A stretch of DNA of 64,000 bases from Symsagittifera roscoffensis (GCF_963678635.1 NC_087065.1:61716754-61780753), one strand, 5' to 3'; positions 24,031-36,903 are shown, counted from the first letter of the stretch. The notes: generated by a model from the letters alone, not told the origin. Made by a program: numbers and translations.

Positions 24031-25840
24031 AAAGTTGAAATAACAATTATTCTGCATGCTTCGGTAAAAATATTCAAAATTCTTTATTTGATTTGTTAAT
24101 AAATTCTCCTAACTCAATTCTCCTAACAATCTAAAAATCGGACGAATATTTGTTGTGTAGCATTGTAAAACTCAACCTAGATTTTGGGAGGGTTAATTTT
24201 TATATGAAGATATCAAGGGATATTTGATGAGCTTCAGAACAAAATATCAAATTAAATCAGTAACACGCTGAACTGATAATAGTAAATATACATTAGCTGT
24301 ACCACAACTGATCAAATTTGAAAGAATTCAGTTATTCTGTTTGAACTCACATGACAAGCAGGTAAGACGTACTCCAAAAAAATCACAAATGGTGATATAA
24401 GGTTACTATTAGCGTGTTTACTTACAACTAGTTTTGGAAGCTTCATTTAACTCTTCTCTGACAAAAAATTTCTTTCAAAAATATTAAATTTTTAGTGCAA
24501 AAAATTGAAAAAAAAAAAACAATTTTTCGAAAACATTTTCAATTTTTTTTGAAAGTTTTAAAGACCATAGGATTCCTTTATGCCTATCATAGTTGTATCA
24601 TCACACGACGTACAAAAAATACACTGAAATGAAATTTTTTTTTTCTGAAAATGTGGTCGGTCATTCTGTGCTACTTGCACAGCAACCGGCTATCCTGTTT
24701 CAATCATTTTATTTCGTGAAAGATTTTCAAATTAAATCAAATAAAACGTTACCCCGTTGTACCTTATAAAAATCGCTGAAAACATGACGTCCATAGAGAA
24801 TTTGGCGTTATGTTTAAAAAGTAGATGTGAAGAATTTGTAATTTGAAGTAAATTGTCTGAAAATGAAAAAAAAAAACATGCCTAAATAGTGTCTTCACTT
24901 CGCTTCATGACAATTTAAAACTGCAGAATGCAAGACAACCACAGCTTAATCAACGTGAAAATTGCACAAGCAGTGAGCTTTTTGTAATACAACTTACACG
25001 CAAAGCGTTCAAAATATTTATAAGACTTAGTCTGAAAATCCGAAAAAGCTGACTAAATTTCCTCGCTACTGAGAAAATCTTTTTGATATATGAACTCCGA
25101 CCAATACAACTTCAAAATGACACCATACCTGACATCTATAAGATTTGAGAGATATAAAATACTTCGGAAAAAGCACCCTGCGCAATAGTTCTTCTTTCCC
25201 TTCACTTCGAGAATTGTTCAAAGCACAAAGTTAAAGACTCGTTTCGACACGGAGGCGAAGTTTCGCACACCTGCGATGAAATTGCAAAAAAAGCTACCGA
25301 AAATAAGAAAGCCACTTAGTGAAATCATCTTGAAAAAAATCAACTAAATTTTGTCTCGAGTGAAATTGTTTGAGGAAAAAATTTCGAGAAACACAATTAT
25401 CACTGTTAAAGGAGTATTACAACAAAATTTATCAAGCTGTATATAAGCAGACATTACTAAAGTGAACGACCGTTGATCCGAAAAAACATCGCAAACTTTT
25501 ATCTGGCTATATCCCTCCCCTCCGGCACGAACAAACGTATGAAACATATATGAACGCCCTCCAAAACACGTATTATGAGGCAACTAAACCGACAAAACAT
25601 TTTGAATAGTTTTTTCGCTTTTAAGTTTTTTGGCTTGAATAGTTTCGACTCAAAATCAAAGGTGCTACTTTCACAAATTAAAGAAATAGATTCAAAAAAT
25701 CAATTCTGGTAAATGAGTTTAAAAAAAACTCATGTTTTAACACAGAGGCGAATCTGCGCTTCGCAAACACAAAAAAGCAGCACTATAAATATGGTTAGAA
25801 AAAATTAGAAGTAAGCCTCGAAATAGTAAAAATTCGGCTA
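24031..25840. other. AT-rich stretch, no gene recognised
   Basis: Poly-A and poly-T tracts and short frames only. Near 24655 a copy of the GTCGGAA...TACTTGCACAGCAAC dispersed repeat occurs. Short GGCGAA/TTCGC-rich segments recur near 25250 and 25745. Confidence 0.4.
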
Positions 25841-25907
25841 CGTCTAGGATTCGATCTGCGCCTTAAAGATCATGAGTCTCGCATATTAACCACTCAGCCA
25901 CGGACGC
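25841..25907 (-). tRNA. tRNA-like relic, serine-type backbone
   Basis: On the minus strand a tRNA-like order is visible: GCGTCCG start, GTGGCTGAGTGGTTAA (D arm as in serine tRNAs), an anticodon-arm-like GAGACTCATGATCTTT, then GCGCAGATCGAATCCTAG resembling a T arm. The long variable arm expected for serine is absent, several stems mismatch, and the total is only about 67 bases. The loop triplet would read CAT, which does not fit the body. It is therefore a tRNA pseudogene or a SINE head, not a working tRNA. Confidence 0.4.
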
Positions 25908-26522
25908 TTAATAAATCACAAACACTAGTCATAAATACAGCAAGAACAGATTCTATGAAACTTTTCAAGCTACGTATCCGATTATAGCAAAAAAAGCCAC
26001 CAAATAAGTGAACACTTTTACTGAACAATTTTATTTGCGTGTTTAGGTTACATTTTAGGTTAGAAACAAAAGAAGGTTCGTACTACCACTCTCTAGCATG
26101 TGAGTGTAAAGAGTGGGCTAACAAAAATAACCATACAATCTACAGTCCGACCATTAAATTTTTCGATGAACAAAATTTTTCACTATGAGAAGAAAAAATT
26201 GACACCCGGCCAGAATTTCGCCTACATGTGCAGAAACTGTTTATGGATTTGATATTTATTTTGAAACAAGTAACATCTCACAGGTACATTCTGTTGGCAA
26301 GATATTTAGGGAGAAAACAAGAGGGCCCGATAAAAATACCCTTGCTAATGGCATCGCAATTGTAATCCAATATTAATTTTACGAATCATCAAAATCAATG
26401 TTTTCATGACATAATTTTTCAGAAAAGAAAGTTAAAGCAACCAACCGTTTAAGTTAAGTGGATAGCAATAATGCTCGTAACTTATATATTAATTTAAACG
26501 TTCTTATTATTTAGGATTAAAT
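25908..26522. other. intergenic, no gene recognised
   Basis: AT-rich DNA downstream of the 26523 gene. The gene's stop codon lies within CAATAAA, so AATAAA overlaps its end and could act as a very close poly(A) signal. Confidence 0.35.
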
Positions 26523-27329
26523 TTATTGCCAACCCTTCTTTTCTGCTTTCTTCGTCTTCCTTTTCGGAGTTTCGTCCGGCAAATTAAACTTGACAATAGT
26601 TCGTTTAATATTCGCTTTTGATAATTTCATAGTTTGACTTTTGGCTTTTTGAACCGCAGTCAGTTTCAAATTTGGTGTTCGCATTGAAGTAGTTTGCAAT
26701 TTTTCCGGATGTTTCAAAAACTTGAAACAACTTTTTCCTTCAGTTTTACTTTTTAACACTGAATTTGTTTTACCTGTATCTTTTTGAATTGTTGTTTCTG
26801 TATCTGTTTGGTTACGCTCATACTCATACGTCATTTCTGTACATAAACCGCGGAACTTATGTAATCTAAGATTCTTTTTGCTTTTGAAAGCTCTTCCGCA
26901 AGTTTCACAAGGAAACTTATCAGGTCGCTTTAGGCAAAACCTCAAGTGCTTTATGCGCTGCTCGATGTCATTGCGAAGGAAAATCATACCGCAAAATTGA
27001 CAATTATTGTCCGATATTTGCCCCGAACCTCGATTTGGAGAAAGATTTACTGAAAAGGTATCAAGAAATCTAGTAGCCACAACTGAACAAGCTTTTAAAT
27101 CTTTCAAGATGTTTGCAGATATGAATACTACCTCTTTTCGTCCATTTTTCTCATTCAAATCGGGAACTATCCCAGTTTGAATTATATTCTCTGGAATGAT
27201 GCAATAACTGTAGTCGCATGGCAAATTTGGTGAATTTTCAGGAACATAAAACTCATGCACTGTCTGAGCGTGAGCCGCATACTTTTGCCTTGAATCAAAA
27301 TCTAAAGGACAATTGAAGCACCGCCACAT
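26523..27329 (-). CDS. C2H2-type zinc-finger protein, 268 residues
   Basis: The frame starts at an ATG at 27329 with an in-frame TAA shortly upstream, so it could be a complete single-exon gene or the last exon of one. Finger 1 is near residues 4-24 (CFNC ... HAQTVH). Finger-like modules of C2HC type follow near residues 110-132 (CQFCGM ... HLRFC) and 139-162 (CETCGRAF ... HKFRGLC). The C-terminal third is Lys/Thr-rich and ends in a basic cluster (PKRKTKKAEKK) that could be a nuclear signal. The middle finger has the CGRAFKSKKNLRLH pattern of true C2H2 fingers. It is not a copy of the 15289-17536 gene. Targets unknown. Confidence 0.65.
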   Translation of the reverse strand: MWRCFNCPLDFDSRQKYAAHAQTVHEFYVPENSPNLPCDYSYCIIPENIIQTGIVPDLNEKNGRKEVVFISANILKDLKACSVVATRFLDTFSVNLSPNRGSGQISDNNCQFCGMIFLRNDIEQRIKHLRFCLKRPDKFPCETCGRAFKSKKNLRLHKFRGLCTEMTYEYERNQTDTETTIQKDTGKTNSVLKSKTEGKSCFKFLKHPEKLQTTSMRTPNLKLTAVQKAKSQTMKLSKANIKRTIVKFNLPDETPKRKTKKAEKKGWQ

Positions 27330-27773
27330 CAGATTTAAATTGATAGGATCTTAACCACGGCCAGATTGCCCGGACAAAATCTGGCGCTGAAATTAACATG
27401 CGCAGTCGACTCCTTTTAAGCAACCAGAATTAACCTGAAAACAAAAGATTTCAACCAGGTGACGTTGAATGCCACGCCTAAAACAAACATTAAAAAACTC
27501 CTTGTAACTGATAGATAAAACCTGATCACAGAAGAACGAACTTTATTCAATGTATCAAGTGTAACATTCGCCCGGAAGTACATATCGACGGAAAATAAAG
27601 CTAGGTTCTAAAACGACTGGCTAGCGTCTAAGCACAGCTCTACATGCTTTTCACCGTCTCTACCAAAGCCAGTTCTTTTGGTGGTTTTCCTAACATCGGG
27701 TCGACAAAAACGTTACTGTTTCCGGCTCCGGTGAAAACACTCAAATTAACTTGATTATATGCAAGAATAGTGA
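27330..27773. other. spacer between zinc-finger gene and LTR
   Basis: No coding sequence recognised. The bases just before the LTR (AAGAATAGTGA) are purine-rich and could be a remnant polypurine tract for a plus-sense element. Confidence 0.35.
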
Positions 27774-28656
27774 TGTGCCATTCTGCCAGATTGGCACAGC
27801 GCAACCTTCCGGCGGGACAGAAAAAGACGACTGAAGGCCTTAGTAACGAAAAAGTGCTGCGAGGGAGGGTAGGAATATTCTAGAAATTTTATTTTTAAAA
27901 TTTCGATCGAAGAGTGAATATTTCTGAGAAATACAAAAAGACGGCCATTTTGACGAAAAGGAACGAAAAAAAATAACAACGACAAATATAGTGAAAAACG
28001 GTCGTACGGGAACACGAGAAAAACGGAGCCTCTTATCGTGGCAAAAACACACGATAAGATCCTTAGCAGTGGAAAATAGTGGAAAAGGAAGCTTCAGTGG
28101 GGAAGGAATATTCCGCGGAAACCTCCCGTGCCACAAATTGGGAGAGATAAGAATTTAATCTCGAGAAGATTACGGGAGCGGAGGCTTGGTCCCCCAGAGA
28201 CTGTTGTATGTTGAAGGAGTGCATAAAACTAATTTTTTATCTACTGTGATGCCATAGAACTTTGAATTAACACCGGTATTATTTGATATTTTAGAGTAAG
28301 AGTAGCTAGAAAGAGGAAAGGGTCAATCCAACTCCAATGGATTTAATATAGAACTGTCACACAAAAACATGATAAAATAGGGTATTCGAGCCGTGTTTTT
28401 AATAGCAATCAGTAGTCTGAGGATCCGAGACTCAGCTAACTGGTTGTGTTCGCATGTAAACGAAAGCTGATCAAAAGTCGTTTGACTGATGGCCTAAAAA
28501 GGTAACTTTTTACTTTGCCCTAAATAGACCAGAAAATCAACTGGCAAGGTCGAGACGGCGAAAAACGAGTAGGATTAAGGTAACTGACGCCTGCCAGTTG
28601 TTAATAGGTACTTTTTCTACGCTCCGTCGCTGTGTAGTATTTGGGCGAATGTTACA
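27774..28656 (+). mobile_element. LTR, plus sense, 883 bp
   Basis: Begins TGTGCCATTCTGCC and ends GGGCGAATGTTACA, so the ends form an inverted repeat of about ten bases with the expected TG...CA. It aligns along its length with the LTRs at 29113, and in reverse orientation with those at 38915, 41402 and 45630. Sense is inferred by comparison with the 3' LTR of the minus-strand element at 45998. Confidence 0.8.
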
Positions 28657-29112
28657 TAGACGTTTTTATGGCGCTCCTGGGTGGGCCTGTCAAAGGCATA
28701 AGACCATCATGATCAGCAAGCGTTTCAGCGACGAACCCTCCGCTCCGGGCGTAAGCCCGAATCAGAGGCCTTAATGACCGTTATTGTACTGGGGGGAAGG
28801 TGCGTACCCTCCGTTCAGTACTATTTAGCTTTTTAACTAAGTTAACACCGAAAACTCCGGGGGCCGGAGGGTTAGGTGGGAAGTCATGAGCCCGCTTATT
28901 CCAAAGTCCCGGGACCAAAAACAATTCTTGGTTTTTTCTCAAGCCCCGGGACCAATACCGTTCACGTCCAAATCGAAATTTTAAAAAATTAGCATGTCAG
29001 TTAAAACTAACCCTTCCCGATTTGTATATCGTTCAAATAACGCTGCTAATCTATTAAAACCATCAATTTTCCAGGTTAGATGTCCCTTTTCAGAACGATA
29101 AAATTTCGATTG
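28657..29112 (+). mobile_element. element leader segment between two LTRs
   Basis: Homologous in reverse orientation to 45370-45629, which sits in the same place beside another LTR. A TGGCGCTCCTGGG sequence at 28669, twelve bases after the LTR, is a weak candidate primer-binding site. It also holds a GGAGGGTT motif like those in the leader at 37.5-38 kb. No coding capacity. Confidence 0.6.
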
Positions 29113-29990
29113 TGTGACATTCTGCCAGATTGGTCGCACAGCGTAACTTTCCGGCAGAACACAAAGTTAGAAATAGAGGCCTTAGCGGTTGAAAACTGTT
29201 GCAAAGGAGGGTCAGAACATTCTGGAATTTTAATTTTAAAAAATTCGAATTGTGACGTCAAGTTTCTGACAAATGCTAAAACGGCCATTTTGAGACGAAA
29301 AAGTGACAAAAAACAGAACAACAGCTGAAATAGTGAAAAACAGTCAAACGGGAACGTAAGAAAAAACATAGCCTCTTATCGTGACGATCATACACGAGAA
29401 GACAGCTAATTAGAGACAACAGGCGGAAAGGAGGCTTCAGTGGGGAAGGAGTAAAGGGCAGTACCCTTCCGTGCCACGAATTGGGAGTAATAACGATGTT
29501 ATTACAGTGAATCACGGAAGCGGAGGCTCGGCCCCTGAGAGACAGTATATGATGGTGAAGGACTATAAAGAACTGACTTTTAAGCTACTCTGATGCCATA
29601 AACATTTTGAATTAACACCGGTATGATTTGATATTTTAGAATGTGAGTAGCTAGAAAGAGGAAAGGATCAATCCATCTCCAATAGATTTAATATAGAACT
29701 GTCACCAAAAACATAGTAAAATAGGATATTTGAGCCGTGTTTTTAATAGCAATCACGTAGTCTGAGGATCCGAGACCCAGCTATGTGGTTGTGTTCGCAT
29801 GTAAACGGAAGCTGATTAAAAGTCGTTTGCCTGATGGCCTGAAAATAGTAACTTTTTATTTAGCCCTAGACAGACCAGAAAATCAACTGGCTAGATCGAG
29901 ACGGTGAAAAACGAGTAGAATTTAGATAACTGACGCCCGGCCACTCGTTAATAGGCACTTTTTCTACGCTCCGTCACTGTGTAGTATTTG
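29113..29990 (+). mobile_element. LTR, plus sense, truncated at its 3' end
   Basis: Starts TGTGACATTCTGCC and follows the 27774 LTR up to GTGTAGTATTTG at 29990, where the final 13 or so bases are missing. The very next base belongs to the decayed pol gene on the opposite strand, so 29990/29991 is a rearrangement joint. Confidence 0.75.
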
Positions 29991-30168
29991 TCTTCATCGG
30001 CTTTCAAATATGTCTTCATCACGTTTAGCTGTTCACTAATTATTTCCGGCGAATGGGAATCTTCCGTAATTTTAACAGACCATATCTTTTTCAAGGGTGT
30101 CGCCTCTTATTCCAAAGTCTCCAGATTGGTACAGACGACCGTAGCTTGCGGTAGTAGTCGGAAGCTTC

Positions 30169-30848
30169 GACACTGCTAACAAATCAAATTCGTGTGCGGC
30201 ATTGTTGACTACCGTGCCTTCCTCGTCGGAGGTATATATGTCCCTGTCTGGATCTTGATGCATCTCTCTATCCAGCCCGCGCTGTTTACAATCTGCTAGC
30301 AAGGAATGAATTGCAATCTCCGACAAGTCGGAATTGGATGTGGTCTCAGACACGTTCTCCCAGGACTGAGAATTGGATGTGGTCTCAGACACGTTCTCCC
30401 AGGACTGAGACTTCGAGTCGTCACTCGAGATGATTGATTCTATACAGTCGCCTTCTAACTTGCTCTTCGTGCTTCTCGACTCTACTCGTCACTCTCGACT
30501 CTAGTCGTCACTCGAGATGATTGATTCTATACAGTCGCCTTCTAACTTGCTCTTCGTGCTTCTCGACACTGCTAACAAATCAAGTTCGTGTGCGGCATTG
30601 TTGACTACCGTGCCTTCCTCGTCGGAGGTATATATGTCCCTGTCTGGATCTTGATGCATCTCTCTATCCAGCCCGCGCTGTTTACAATCTGCTAGCAAGG
30701 AATGAATTGCAATCTCCGACAAGTCGGAATTGGATGTGGTCTCAGACACGTTCTCCCAGGACTGAGACTTCGAGTCGTCACTCGAGATGATTGATTCTAA
30801 CTTGCATCTGACAGTCGCCTTCTAACTTGCTCTTCGTGCTTCTCGACT
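30169..30848 (-). repeat. tandem duplications inside the decayed pol linker
   Basis: A unit of about 396 bp starting GACACTGCTAACAAATC at 30169 begins again at 30565. Smaller duplications are nested in it: a run of about 41 bases containing GGATGTGGTCTCAGACACG twice near 30335-30410, and a segment containing ACTCGAGATGATTGATTC three times. The encoded peptide (IHSLLADCKQRGLDREMHQD) matches the acidic linker before integrase in the preserved element. Confidence 0.75.
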
Positions 30849-31443
30849 CTACGAGCAAAATTCTATCCTTCGGTTGTCCTGACATGGACTCCCCGGACTA
30901 ATCATCCCGGCCGGGCTCGATGGAACACGACTCCCCGGACAATGTCTCATCTCCGGACGATGTCTCATCTCCATTTGAAAAGTCCGAGCACGGCTCGTAC
31001 TCCTCTTCGCATCAGTGAACTGAACCCTCCTTGCCAAACTGGATTTCAGTTCCACACTGACCCCTTGAGCGGACTGTGTGCTGGTCAGTTATTGATTTTC
31101 CACGCACGATATTCTCAAAAGGACATCTTTCGGTATCAAGTTCACTAGCTGGTTCACTATTGATTGGCAATCCCGCTCAACGTCCCGACTCCGGATCGCT
31201 ACCAGTCTCTTCTCTGTTCATTCGGTGATGGGCAGCCTCTGCATGGTCTCCATCCATTCATGATCCTGCCTTTCAACTTTTCTTTCCAGCAGATCGTGGA
31301 GCTTTCGCATGACATCCCGTGCTACGCTCACCATTTTGTTCAGTGGCGCTATACTATTGATGTCTAGCCTGGTAAGATTTCGCTGTACAAGGTTGGAACG
31401 GACCAACAAGCCCAAGAAACCGATTCACCTTTTGCCAAAACTT

Positions 31444-32963
31444 TTATCTCCGCAGCTCTTTCCGCAGGAAGTTCGGGGTGTCCTGGTATGGGATGCCCTG
31501 ACTTGTAGAGCCATCTGGTGAGAGACAGTTTATCATAGGTGTCTTTTTCAATGAAAAACTATCCTTAATCTTCGCCTGGTTAGCTTGCTTCTCTTCCAGT
31601 CGCTCGTATAACACCGTCTTCTTGCTGAGGCTGTCGTCATTTTGGTGTTTGTCACGTGTTCGGTGCTCTATAATCATGTGATAGTCATCCAGACGTACAA
31701 TCCAGCGACCGATGTAGCTCTGATCCATCGAATAAGTTTTTAACCAGGCAAGAGCTCTATTGTCAACGCGCAACATAAAGGGCGCACTCTGTAAGTAGTC
31801 TCTGTACTTTTCAACAATAGTAATTACTGCGAAAATCTCCGCTTTCGGTGCACCATATTTCATTTCGGTATCGCTTAGGACTTTGCTCCCATTAACTGTG
31901 GGTCGGATAACAGCCTTTCCATTCTATTCTTGTTCCTGATGGAGTATAGCCTGAGATAGCGACTACTGACGTGTCTGTGTCTACTAAAAACATTCTTTTC
32001 TCGGTCGGCATGACGAGGACCGGAGCCTCGCAAAGTTCGCTTTTGATGTTCTCAAAAAAGACTTGAGCCTCGCCAGTCCAGCTTTTTTTCTGGCCCTTAT
32101 TTCACATCAATTGCTGCATGGGGTATATTCTGTCGGCATACCCCGTGATAAATTCTCGGTAGTAATTAGCGAAGACAAAAAAGCTCATTAATTGTGTGTC
32201 GGTTTTTGGTACCTTCCATGTTAGCACTGCTTCAACCGCTTCATTATCTGGTCTGACTCCGTGCCTGTGTACAAGGCGGCACAGATTTTTTATTGAGTCC
32301 CTCAGGGTCTCACACTTAGAGCGTTTACATTTCAGGTCGGCCTGTTTCATGCAAGTGAAGACTTCGTCCAGTCTCTCTATGTGGTCCTCCAGGGTTGGTG
32401 TCGCGATAACAACGTCAGCAACGTAACACATTATGAGGTTCCCATAAGTCTTTGTTACATTCGTGAATGCCCTCAATCGCTGAAAGGTAGTCGTCGCGTT
32501 GCATAGTCCAAATGGCATTTTTTGCACTGGATTAGTCCGAGTTTACAAGCAGACCCCGTTTTCACTCGATCCTGTTTTCTGAGGGGCACTTGCCAGATTG
32601 TAGAGCCCAAATCCAACGTCGTGAAGAATTTTGCGTCTACCAACTTCGATAGACTCTCATCGATGCGCGGAACAGTCATGCATCTCTTATCGTTACTCTG
32701 TTCAAAAAGCGGAAATCACAATAAAACCTAAGTTGCCCCCATTCCTTCTTAGCCATGACCACGCCACAGGCCCGCGGGGACTTCGATGGCTCAATCAAGT
32801 CATATTCCATTAACCTCTCAATTTCTTTCCGGCATGCTTCTGACTTATATGGGGTCATTCTCATAATCCTTTCGATGTGAGGTACCGAACCCTCTTCTAT
32901 CTTTATCTCATGCTCTACAAAACTGCAACAACCTATGTCGGCATTATGCTTCGAAAAAAACAT
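31444..32963 (-). pseudogene. reverse transcriptase and RNase H of the decayed element
   Basis: Frames at 32963-32676, 32679-32473, 32527-32102 and 31863-31444 together cover RT and RNase H. Visible blocks include TTLDLGS, MPFGLCNAT and a polymerase site altered to YVADV, so a catalytic Asp is lost. The RNase H part keeps RVDNRALAWLKTYS and EHRTRDKHQN. At least three frameshifts separate the pieces. Confidence 0.85.
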
Positions 32964-33536
32964 CTGCGTTCCGATTCAACACTGCTCTAAGAGAGTCAAG
33001 TTTCTTATCCGATATCTTGCCTTTCAGTTATTCTTTCTCAGGTAAAACTGGTTTGATTGCCGCTTATTTTGTGTCTGAAGGTTTCTCAAGGAACATCGAA
33101 TAACTAGACAACCCATCGTCTGTCTCTGATTTCATGGAAAACACTTTTTCAAAAGCTTTCAGTTCATTTATTCTTTTCAGTATGCAGTCTTGGATGGCAT
33201 GTAATGGACACTCATTTACTTTAAACTTCCTCAAAATCTCCAAACTCTGATAATCCTACTGTGTTTAGAGCCAATTTTCTTTCCACGTTGTATCGTCACC
33301 GATGTTCATTATGATGATACCGATGATTATAGTCCGTTCTGAGTGAGTGAGGAGCTTCTTCCTATATTGGCTGAGTTCTTACTGTTTGGGTTGGGGACCA
33401 GACATACTTGTCTGTTGTTACTAAGTTCATTTAAATTCCTCATCCTAAACGTCGCCAGTACAGCTCGATCTAGGAAAATTGGCACCTTCGTTTGATTAAT
33501 CAAGATCTTATAAACAGGTTTCTTTTCATACTTCCT

Positions 33537-33893
33537 CTATAGGTGCTTGATTTGTATCAACCCATCGTTATGGTCGCTCGTAACGTCGAAAATGAGCACA
33601 AAATTGCGTTCTAGGATTAACTGATGGGATTCGTCCAAGTTTTCGACAACCAGAAAGCTCATCTGGAGATGTCTTCCTCCCAATTGCAGCGAGATGATAG
33701 AATTTCTTCCGGCCACATAGATTGCGCCCTGATTGGCAGCAGCCAGTCTGATGTTAGTCGGTATCAAATCCAAACTATTGAAGCCCATATCGGCCCAGGT
33801 GCTTATGGACATGACACTGACCACAACTCCAGTGTCAAGCAGTCCTTTCACGGAAAGTTGTCTGCCCTGTACTTTCAGTACTTGTGCTGCCAA
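33537..33893 (-). pseudogene. aspartic protease domain of the decayed element
   Basis: About 118 codons with the DTG active-site triad (GLLDTGVVVSV) and the downstream LILERNF block, which in the preserved element reads FILGRDF. The Gly-to-Glu change in that block would probably harm the fold. Confidence 0.8.
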
Positions 33894-33993
33894 ATGGGCT
33901 TCACAGCCTAAGTGGACCGCATCCTATTCAAGCATGGCATTTTGTCCAATTCGTTGAACATTAAGCTCCTCCTGACCGATGTAGATCCGGCCT

Positions 33994-36224
33994 ACTAGGT
34001 CACTTGCATTGGTCACGTGAGCTTTCTAGTAAATGTTTATAAGAAATCTTCCGCGACTCAGCTTTGTTCATCAGGCGTGTTTTAGTAGCTTTTACTCCTG
34101 AAAACGCCTGCTCGTGGCGTGAATGCTTAGTGTCCACTACTGCATCCCAAAATTGAGTGCAGTCCGAATTAAAATGTCTTTCCAGATTGCAAAAGAAACA
34201 TCTAGGTCCATATTTCATTATTAGCCTTCCCACGTATTCTTCGTGGTCCTCGTCAGTTGCATCAATGTCGTCAAGAAAGTAACCAATCGCTTTCATGTTT
34301 TGTTTATAAGTGGAGCAGGTTGAGACGTGTTGGTCCAGCGAACTACAATTAGCGCATGACCTTTTGTCCATGTCAACGCAAGGCTTATACCAACCAGAAC
34401 TTGTACCGGTGTTCATTCCGCTGTATTTGCCGTAGTTGTTGTAGCGACTCTGAGCCCTTGCTTTAATGAGCAGATATTCACGGGATTTCCTGCGCAAATC
34501 ATCGGGCGTGGGCACGGAGTCTCGTGACAAAGTAAAGAGGGTGGCCAATGGTCTTCATTTCATCACTCTATACTCCGTCCATGAACTTCGAGGCTATGGC
34601 TAAGTTTCTTTCTGAGATTCTCTCATTAGGATTACTTCTCCTTCTGAGCAGCTCGAGGTCATCCAAAAACATGTCAATAGGCTCATCATTTCGTTGGCGC
34701 CTCTTCTCAAATTTCACCATCGCCCGATGCACCTGCACACCCGAGCCGAAACAATTCAGCAGGATGTCATAGATTTTGCGAGCACTGTCACGTTCACCTG
34801 TCTTTTCGCCATCACACAGCTTAGGGTCGTGCCTTCTAAGTTTCTGGTCAGTGTGCTTCAATCATGTTTCTGTGAGAGGTTTCCTTCCTCAAAGTGTAAT
34901 TTCATTGCCTCTAATCAAGTATCAATGCAGCCACCGGACTCATCCTTGTACGACTTCGGTTTCTTGAGTGTCATTTCAAGCGACCTTTCTCCTCTCTCGG
35001 TACGTTTCGAGAGTTTGTTAATCAACGTATCAAGAGATCTGTTCAATTGATCAAACATTGAAACGTATACCGCAGTATCATGCAAAATATTGGTCAAATC
35101 TGGAACCGATCTGACCTGCGGCACTGTGGTCAGATTTAATGGAGCTTCCGCCTAGATATCTCTCTATGATTAGGTTCAAAACTTGCTCGCGATCTCGGGG
35201 GACCCTCTGCATTTCTTGGTACTCTGAATCCGTCAGTTACCTGAAACATGAAGCGAGTTTCTCATTGGACAGGAATGATTTTCTTGGTTGCTGCGGCTCA
35301 AGAGTTCGTCAAGCTTCCGCATCATAAGATCAGCCTTAGCATCCAATCTTTTCTCCAAGTTTGTAATTGTTTGAGGATAGGTGTCGTCATGATCTTTCAA
35401 CAGTCGCTCGATCTCTCTTGTCCTCATGATATCTCTCTCTTCAAACTCCTTGGCAGCCATTGCCAAGCTCTCCACAAGGCACTGATCGGTATTTTGAATC
35501 ATTTGGGCCTGATCGATCTTCGCCTTATGATTTCGCTTCTGCCAGCTCGTCTCTTAACCTCTCATCTCCCTGTTGAGCCCTCTCCTCTATTTAATCGATC
35601 GAGATTCTCTCAATAAGAGACGTACCTATCGACATCATCAGTCTATCGAGTGTCGAGGACGCTCCCATCGTTATCCTATCTGACATCGGTTTTGATGGCG
35701 AATTGGAAATCGCTTTCTTATTCTTCTCTCGTCTCGCGCTGGGAGTAAAATCCGTAACGAGCGCATTAGTCCCGGATGATCAAGGCCGGAACACAGTCCA
35801 TCACTGCGGAGCGACGTCATGCGTTCATCATACAACGTTTCAAAATACTTTTTTTTGGCTCTCGAACTCGACTGTTCTTCCCGTGGACTTATTCTCGACA
35901 TCATCGCGTTCTTACTCTCTTTGGGCAGAGAGGATTGCTCCTTTCTCCGAGAACTGTTCTCGATCTCCAATCCAGAAGTCCCTTTGAATACAAGTTTCAC
36001 TCCTGATCGGCCTCGGCACGCTCCGAGGTCTTCTGAGTTTCTTTGATTTTTTCCCGCTCAAAGTCGTTTCCGGACCCTTCAAGGTTTTTTGTGATGGTGG
36101 CGGTCGGGTCGAATCAGCGTTTTTCCCCTTCCTCGAAGGGATCAGTTGGTGTCACGTTCGCTGCCCCGGCCTCAGCATTTCTTGCTTCTTCACCATCTGG
36201 AATTTTCTCGCTTCTTAGTTTCAT
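33994..36224 (-). pseudogene. gag region of the decayed Gypsy element
   Basis: A probable original start is the ATG at 36224 (MKLRSEKIPDGEEARN). It is followed by a charged, helix-forming N-terminal part in several frames, then a capsid-like core near 34861-34568 (FEKRRQRNDEPIDMFLDDL) and two zinc knuckles near 34370-34190. Knuckle 1 reads CANCSSLDQHVSTC, with the His displaced by one position; knuckle 2 is CFFCNLERHFNSDC and looks intact. It shows what the N-terminal Gag of the neighbouring element, cut off by the window edge, probably resembles. Confidence 0.75.
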
Positions 36225-36903
36225 TCGCTCACCAAAATATCACCACGAACTTCACTCGTTGCCTCACTAGCAAAAACGTGGGAGATGCTGCTAACCGAAT
36301 ATTTGCTGCGCTGTGACTTAAATCTCCAGGTTATTACCGTGATCAGCCTGGGAATCTTAAAAACTTCTCCTAACGAGTCCCTGCTCTCCATATTTTGCAA
36401 TTAGGGAGGTTTTAAGTAAATAAATAAAAAAGAAAAAAACTTCTACGCCCGTGCACAAGTTCCACAAAAAAAGAAAACTCACGCGTGCCTTTATACTCAG
36501 TTCTTTCAATATTCAGAAATATCTGTTTAATCTCTTAGAGATTCTATGAATGACTCAGCTAAGATTAGACACAGGGTCTGCCAAGTGTTGAGTTATTATT
36601 AACTCCGCTCAAACACATAAGGTATAATACTATCGCAAAATCCGTATGATATAAAAACTGACACACAACAGAACACAATTAACCATAAAACTACAACACA
36701 CCGTATGGGTGACAACGATCTCCCGTATCAGTATCACTTTACCGCCGCAGATGCATCAAATTACTGCCTCGTTTTAACTTTAAAAAATTCTTTGTAAATT
36801 AGCGGTGATGGTTTCAATAATGGATAAACAAAATTTAATCTTAAAGAAAAAGACTTCCCTCAATTGGAACACTCCAAAGGAACAAATCCCAAGACAGTGC
36901 CGT

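Larger units (their letters stand above)
29991..36224 (-). mobile_element. decayed Ty3/Gypsy gag-pol, minus strand
   Basis: Recognisable in order on the minus strand are Gag with zinc knuckles, protease, RT, RNase H and the acidic linker that precedes integrase. All align with the better preserved element at 58141-64000. Integrase, the macrodomain ORF and the giant third ORF are absent: the sequence stops inside the linker at 29991. Many frameshifts and stops occur. The block is flanked on the left by a plus-sense LTR and on the right by minus-sense leader-LTR units, so it has been rearranged. Confidence 0.85.
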
